This document shows, one piece after another, positions 58,140 to 64,000 of a stretch of 64,000 nt of DNA. Position 1 is the stretch's first letter; each line of letters begins with the position of its first letter. The stretch is from Scortum barcoo (lineage: Eukaryota > Chordata > Actinopteri > Centrarchiformes > Terapontidae). Under the pieces are notes generated by a model. That model saw only the letters and a list, made by a program, of their open reading frames with translations. It was not told the origin of the DNA and did no database searches. The stretch spans positions 2,826,102 to 2,890,101 of the forward strand of contig CM041531.1 of assembly GCA_023238725.1 (NCBI GenBank). Reading direction: 5' to 3'. The translations under genes and the position numbers were made by a program.

Positions 58140-59302
58140 TGAACTTATCTTTTTATAATTTATTGCACCTCTTTGTTGGGATTCACGGCTGTAAAAGACT
58201 GCAAGTTAATCTGTGACTTCTATTTTAATGCCAGAGGTATAGAGGTCAAAGGTCAAAGGTCTGTTTTATTTACATTTCAACAATGTACAAACATTTATCT
58301 TGAGGTTTAAGTTAAATATCTTAACTATCATATGGATTGTCATAAAACTCACATTCACATTCCTCTCAGGATGAATTATAATTTCCTCTGACTTTTTCCT
58401 CTTCTGGTCAACATGTTAATGTGTCCAAATCTTTGGTTTATTAACAGCTGGATGCTTCAACTTGAAATGTTTCAGAAAGAACAGTTTGAGCAAAAAGTAC
58501 AGAAGCTGAGAATGAAAATGTTTGCAATTATTATTTTAATGCTGTTATTTATGTCAAGTTAGTTATGTCATTATTTCAAGATAACAAAGCTGTTTTCTGG
58601 TGCTAACTGGATAATTGTGTCGAACTCGAAAATGAGTGTGTGTTTCATTTGAGCACAGCTGATTTCAACCTTCAAGGATCACTGTGATGACTGTCAGGGA
58701 GGATCCATAACTGATCAATAATTAAGGCCTAAATGTGGAGTTTGCTTTGCTGCAGTTTCTTCATTGGAGCAGACAATCTGGTTTTATAGTCTCCAAAGAT
58801 GAGAGGTTGACCCATCTCTCTGCTTCAGCCAGCAGCTGCTCAAATAAAGCCGTTATATATATTATACAGAAATAATGAAGACACATTATTAAGCTCATCC
58901 TGTTTGCCGTCCCACTGTACATAATGACCCCCACAGCATCTCCACAGAGCCTACAGACACCTGCTGATTGAAACTAACTGGAAATAAACACACAAACATC
59001 ACAAGGAACAAGAGGAAACACTCTCTGATTTCATGACGTAAATGAGTAAGAAACTCGAGGAAAGTCCTGCTGTTTGAGTTCCTCTCTGAACATTTCCAAC
59101 CAGCAGAAATTCATCAGAGAAACCTGAGTTTTACCCCCCCCCATCCTCGCTAACTGTAATGAATGACAGGATGACCCCACACAGACTCACATCACTAATG
59201 ACTTCCTCTCTGAGCCTTCAATGTCCCTTGTTGTGCGGTGAAATTACATTACATTCATTCACATGGCTGATGATGATCTCACTGGTCTGGATCGTGGGTG
59301 TA

Positions 59303-59347
59303 GTGTGTGTGTGTGTGTGTGTGTCTGTGTGTGTGTGTCTGTGTGTC
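59303..59347. repeat. Interrupted (GT)n microsatellite
   Basis: GT units interrupted by CT, about 45 bp. Confidence 0.9.
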
Positions 59348-60175
59348 TTGTCTTGCCTGTTTCCTGTCAGCTGTTGTTTCTCACGTCTGTGCTGAAGGAC
59401 GTCTGATGTGATCGCGTGTGTTCGGTCTCATCTAACTTTGTTTAGTCGTTTCCTGAGCGGCGTCTTTTCACATGTTACGGACAGGAGACGCATTCAGAAC
59501 AATCGATAATCAATCAATACGCTGAACATGGAAACTGCTGCTCACACACACACCTTCACATCACTGCAGACTCTAATATTTCATCTGATTTCAGATCAGC
59601 TGATACTTTTACACTCTGTTTTTTCTGCCGCCTCATTTATTGTGTTTCATCAGAGACACCTCGTGGTGTAAAGTTTTATTTGTCCTCTTAAATTTGACCC
59701 TCCTCTCTTGCCCTTGTTCCTTTTTTTAGTTTAGTGGTCGAGAGAGGCACCACATGGTTAATTAATCAATTAGAAAAATCATTTGGTGGCTAATTTGCTT
59801 TGTTTTTCATGTAAAAACAATTCATGTTTCTAGATTTACTGCTTTTCTTTTAACAGGTTTTAAACATTTGAATGTATTTGTAATGATGTTGTTGAGAGTT
59901 AGGGTTTTTAAATCTAAAATAACTCCTTGTAGATAAACCTTCAGTGTCACATTGTGCAGTAAAAACACTCATCCTTCCTACAGCCTCCATCTTTTCTTTT
60001 CCTTCACTTGTCTTGTATAAGAAACCAACCATGTGAAATAAACTGTTATTGTGCTTTAAAAAAACAGAAAGTACAGAAACGTTTTTAATTTAAATAAACA
60101 AAACAAAAATAGTTCTTACTAAATCTCTTCTATTTCTGTTTCTTAAACTGTTGTGCTTTTACTACAGAGGGATGT

Positions 60176-60188
60176 CGCCCTCTAGTGG
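60176..60188 (-). promoter_or_regulatory. CTCF-like motif between CD82 and NLR gene
   Basis: The minus strand reads CCACTAGAGGGCG, a good CTCF core match. It is in the intergenic stretch downstream of CD82. A second match (CTCCAGGTGGCGC) lies 0.6 kb away near 60782-60795 in the same orientation. Confidence 0.3.
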
Positions 60189-61689
60189 ATTGCTGTGAGA
60201 AATTTAGAAAATAAGCTGTTTTTTTTTCCAGTCGCTCATATATTTTCTGTAAATTTCATACATTGTCTGTACTTTGTTCATTTGACAAACAACCTCCAAG
60301 TCAGTTTAGTACCTATTCTGAGTTTTTGATCATTTCACTTGATCTTCAGCAGATGTCAGTTATCACAGAAATACCCTCTCCCCTGTTGGTTTAAACATTG
60401 AAGATTAAAATTATTATTCAAGGTTCACAATTCAAGACTCAAGCGTCATTATGTTATTCATTGTGCAGAACTCTGGAGAGGTTTTCTACGTTGCTCAAAG
60501 ACAAGATATGATACCAATAGTAGTAATACTATTGCTAACAATGGTACTAAATGGTAGTACTAGTAGCCGTACTGTGATGTGATGTGAGCAGAGGAGGTTT
60601 TATTATTAAAGAGTACAAAGTTTTTGAGTGTAACGACAAAAAAGTCCAACTGAACCTATTTAATATACACATGATAAACCCTGATAATTAATACTTTAAA
60701 ACACTGAAGGTAGACAACTAAACAACGACACATAGTGTGAGTGATTTAAAGCACCTGAAACCAGCAGTTTCAGCTGAACCGGCGCCACCTGGAGGTCATT
60801 TATAGCTACTGATCATTCGAACTTTTCTTTCCTTTTTGCAGCTTGTGTGCTGACTTCTCCATTTCAAGTTTTTTAAATATTTTCAATGGGAAAATTATTC
60901 CTTTGAAACCTACAATAGTTTTTTTTTTTGGCCACTTGAGGGCCGTGGAACAAGCTTTAAACACAACACGACAACATTTTATAAAGTTGTGATGGTGTAC
61001 AGTCAGTTGATTATTTACACATCCAGCACACACAGTGTTACCTGATCTCTGATAAAGAGTTATTTTTGTGTCTCCTGATGAACTTGAGTCCAATATTGTC
61101 TCTCTTTTAGCTCTGAGTTTCGTCTCCACCACCTCCTGATATAAAATATGTCTTTTTAGCTGCTAAACGCTCCACTATGTTCACCAGCTGCTCTCTAACT
61201 GAGTCTGTCTGCTGTTTGCTGCTGAAATGGTAAAGTACAATTTCACATAAAACAATGAAGGTTTGCAGGCTGTTGCTGTTTGAAGGCTGTTGCAGAGACG
61301 TTGACTTCCTTCTTATTTATTACTAGAGTTATTTGTTCAAATTGGCCTTTATCTCACCTGTGGAAATTAGTTTTTTAAGGTCTGTTGTTGCGTTTGTTTG
61401 TTGTTTCTTTTTATGGTTTTATTTTGAACTATTTTACTCTTGTGAAGAACTCTCTCTGTAAAAGGTGCTATACTAAATAAACTTCACTCACTTATTTTGT
61501 AGAACTGAGACAAACTGCAGAGTTTGGTGATTATTTCCAGTAATTTCATCATTTTCATCATCAACGAGCCCTTTCTCATTATAACTGGTCGTTTGATTTG
61601 TTATTAATGTGAAAAAATTGATTATTGCAGCTTTAATCCTGCAGCTGAAGTACAGGAAGTTCAGTAATGAATTCAAAACAAACAAACAA

Positions 61690-62953
61690 ACTACTGTAAT
61701 CAGTTTATTGGCAAAATGAAATATAATGAACGTTGTGAGTACACACTTACTAATCCAGCTAGCTACCAGAAGTCCATCTAGTTATAAACATACGTACCCT
61801 TTTTGTCTTAGAAACAATTATAGAGGTTAATGGAGTGGTTTTTCCAGACAGACTGTACATAAAAAGAAAACAGGACACTGGATTTGTACATTATAAAAAC
61901 AACACAACACCTTGGCTGAAAGTTAAAATTGTACATAAACGAATTTCAAAATGATTTTTTTCTGTATAAACAAATTTCACTTGCAAGATGGATTTCTCAA
62001 AAAATATTTCTTCTGCCTTTTTCCTCTTATTCTAAGTTCACACATTTCAAAAGTGGTTAAAAGAAACATTTCACTCCTCAAACACTCGTTTTAGGTTAAA
62101 CTGTAAAATACGGGCTTGTATATGAACTTAAAGCTACCTTAAAAAATAAAAGTCTTCTTTTTGCTTGTCATCACAGACAAATGTAAACTGGGAGTGATAC
62201 TTTTAGAAAACAAGTATCATAAACGTTCCTCTTTAGTACCTCATTATTTCTATTATTACCAGAACAAAATCCTGCATTTCAAAATTTCAAAGAAAACTTA
62301 AAATAACAACAACAACAAAAAAACTCAAAGGAGAGACCAGCTGCTAAAGAAACCACTGGCGATATATTTTTTTTTTTTTTTGGATTCAAACTCACAAATA
62401 ATGACTAAAAATTATATACAAAGCACTAAAAACATTTCACATTAACTCAAAACGCTGGTGTAGAAAAATTAAAAACCACACTTGGTGGATTTTCCAGTTG
62501 TCCAAATCATATCATCAATCAGACTCCTTAAACTTGGCTTCTGTCATTTCAGACAATAAATGTGATTTCTCTTCAGATTTTTTAGGGAAAAGCGACGACT
62601 TACAGAGAAACAGTCGTTATGGAAACCAGCAACACCATAATCTGAGCCTGAGAGCGTGTTTATTTTATTTTCTCCTCATCCATCGTTTCAAACAGGTTCC
62701 TCTAATTTTAGTCCCAACAAACTTTTTCAGCATCGCTCTCCGATCAAAACGTCTCTAAAGTGCTCCAACAAAACTGGACTGACAAAGAAAACAAAGATGG
62801 AAGTGCCTCAAAATAAGAAATCTAACAGAATATAAAGCAAACACACATTATTTTACATTTGGACAAAATGTTTCACCGAACACGGGGTGCAAACAAAAAT
62901 CTTTCTGTGTTTCTGTGCATCTGCAGTTTGACCGTCAACCTCCTCGATGAGTT
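61690..62953 (-). other. CD82: CD82 3' UTR
   Basis: No coding signal follows the CD82 stop. An AATAAA signal on the minus strand at 61709-61704 is followed by T/G-rich sequence (TTTGTTTGTTTTG), giving a 3' end close to 61690 and a UTR of about 1.26 kb. Confidence 0.65.
61704..61709 (-). terminator. CD82: Poly(A) signal of CD82
   Basis: AATAAA on the minus strand, with a GT/T-rich downstream element within 30 bp. Confidence 0.6.
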
Positions 62954-63911
62954 TTAGTACTTTGGCACTTTGGTGTAATCCTCCGTGTGAATGTTCCTGC
63001 ACAGGCAGATGGACAAGATCATCCCCAGCAGCTGGAAAACAAACGTACAGCAAACGCTTAGATAGTACATACATTTCGTAAAAAATATAATCCTGAAAAC
63101 TTCATATACAAACATTTACTGTAGATGTTCAAAACACCTAATACAAATATTTTATATCTTCAAAAAAATCTTCAAAGCAATTTATATAAATATTCTTATC
63201 TTTAAATATTTTCTAAAAACATTTTTATTTTTTAAACATTATTTAAAACATTCTTGATCCTGAAAGCATTTTATAAAAAAAAAAATCATCAAAATATTTT
63301 CTAAAAACATTTTTATATTTAAAACATTTTATAAAAATATTTCTCTTTAAAACATTTTACTAAAAAAAATATAATTTAAAATATTTTCTAAAAACATTTT
63401 TACCTTCAAAACATTTTATAAAAACATTTTTATCTTTAAAATATTATTATATTATAAATATTATATATTCATTATAACTGATTAAATTAATAATTTGAAT
63501 TTAAAGAATGTATTCATTAACCTCTACGGCCCAAATAAGTAAACAATAAAAAGATTCTCTCATTTTTTTTAAAGTTCTGGTTCCTTTTTCTGTTTTTAAT
63601 TTTGAAATATTAATGACATTTTTAAAAGGATTTTAAAATTAAAGACGTCGATTTTACAGTTTGATATTTATTACTTTGAGTTTCCACTGCCTGATCACTT
63701 TAATATAAAGATGCATCAGCAGAGACGATGATGAAACTGTTCTCAACCTCAACAGTTTTAAGCTTTAAGTGTCATTTATCCCACAGTTGATGACAGACAG
63801 TGTTAACGAGCGACGGTGCTGCTGTACCTCAATCAGAGCCACCCCGAGGCAGATACCGAGGACGACCCCGATGTTGGTGAGGAGCCAGCTCTCCACACTG
63901 TGAGCACAGCC
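62954..63911 (-). CDS. CD82: CD82 (tetraspanin), last two coding exons, partial
   Basis: CD82/KAI1 is a tetraspanin and metastasis suppressor in mammals (family knowledge). The penultimate exon, 63911-63828 (84 nt), encodes GCAHSVESWLLTNIGVVLGI and CLGVALIE: the end of the large loop and most of transmembrane segment 4. The last exon, 63031-62954 (78 nt), encodes LLGMILSICLCRNIHTEDY then TKVPKY and TAA. The C-terminus YxKVPKY is diagnostic of CD82. Both exons are intact and in phase, with good acceptors (gtaatcag, ttttccag) and donor gtacag. The rest of the gene lies beyond the right edge. Confidence 0.93.
63165..63450. repeat. AT-rich degenerate tandem repeat in last CD82 intron
   Basis: Phrases such as AAAACATTTTATAAAAACAT and TTTAAAATATTTTCTAAAAA recur with a period of about 20-45 bp. 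It is a degenerate minisatellite within the 0.8-kb intron. Confidence 0.75.
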
Positions 63912-64000
63912 CTGATTACGTGAAATAAAACAAAAAGAGCGATCAATACAACAGCACAGCAGAGCGACAGCAGCAGAGAGGAGGCAGGATAACAGAGAAG

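Larger units (their letters stand above)
58140..61690. other. Intergenic downstream of CD82, no gene seen
   Basis: Contains (GT)n at about 59303-59347 and two CTCF-like motifs (60.18, 60.79 kb). No exon or RNA gene recognised. Confidence 0.4.

Overview
This is teleost fish nuclear DNA: AT-rich, intron-rich and full of interspersed repeats. The fish assignment rests on the NLR gene, whose RING / FISNA-NACHT / 174-nt LRR-exon architecture is the expanded fish NLRC3/NLRP12-like type, and on the repeats: Tc1-mariner, a BED-finger hAT, tRNA-derived SINEs and Gypsy/LINE relics. I cannot name the species. There is no sign of a prokaryote, plasmid or virus.

Three protein genes are readable, all on the minus strand. 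From the right: (1) the last two coding exons and 3' UTR of CD82, a tetraspanin running off the right edge (about 61.69-63.91 kb); (2) an NLR gene of about 21 kb (about 32.1-53.6 kb), with a 5' leader exon, two similar N-terminal exons, a RING exon, a large FISNA-NACHT exon, seven leucine-rich-repeat exons and two tentative tail exons; (3) TSPAN18, with seven coding exons between 6592 and 2318, a probable TATA-driven non-coding first exon near 24.5 kb and a 3' UTR reaching about 1.0 kb. CD82 and TSPAN18 are also neighbours on human chromosome 11p11.2, so the window looks like a conserved tetraspanin pair with an immune NLR gene between them.

Transposons fill the rest. A 3.25-kb hAT with terminal inverted repeats and an 8-bp target duplication (25205-28457) sits inside an older element. 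A decayed Tc1 with both ends lies at 46251-47637. There are two MITE copies in opposite orientation (36.2 and 50.2 kb), two copies of one SINE (34.3 and 58.0 kb), Gypsy pol/gag relics, LINE reverse-transcriptase and ORF1 fragments, and simple repeats. A 70-bp exact tandem duplication lies at 20351-20490, and a tRNA-Lys(UUU)-like relic at 12.5 kb.

The most unusual signal is a set of small net insertions (1, 2 or 5 nt) that break reading frames in otherwise well-conserved exons. The NACHT exon has eight and TSPAN18 exon 5 has one (2 nt). They also occur in the RING exon, several LRR exons and the hAT transposase. Almost all are insertions. They could be assembly error, recent gene loss or both, and raw reads would decide. 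I found no convincing new biological system; the main interest is this insertion pattern, the NLR exon cassette structure and its position between the tetraspanins.
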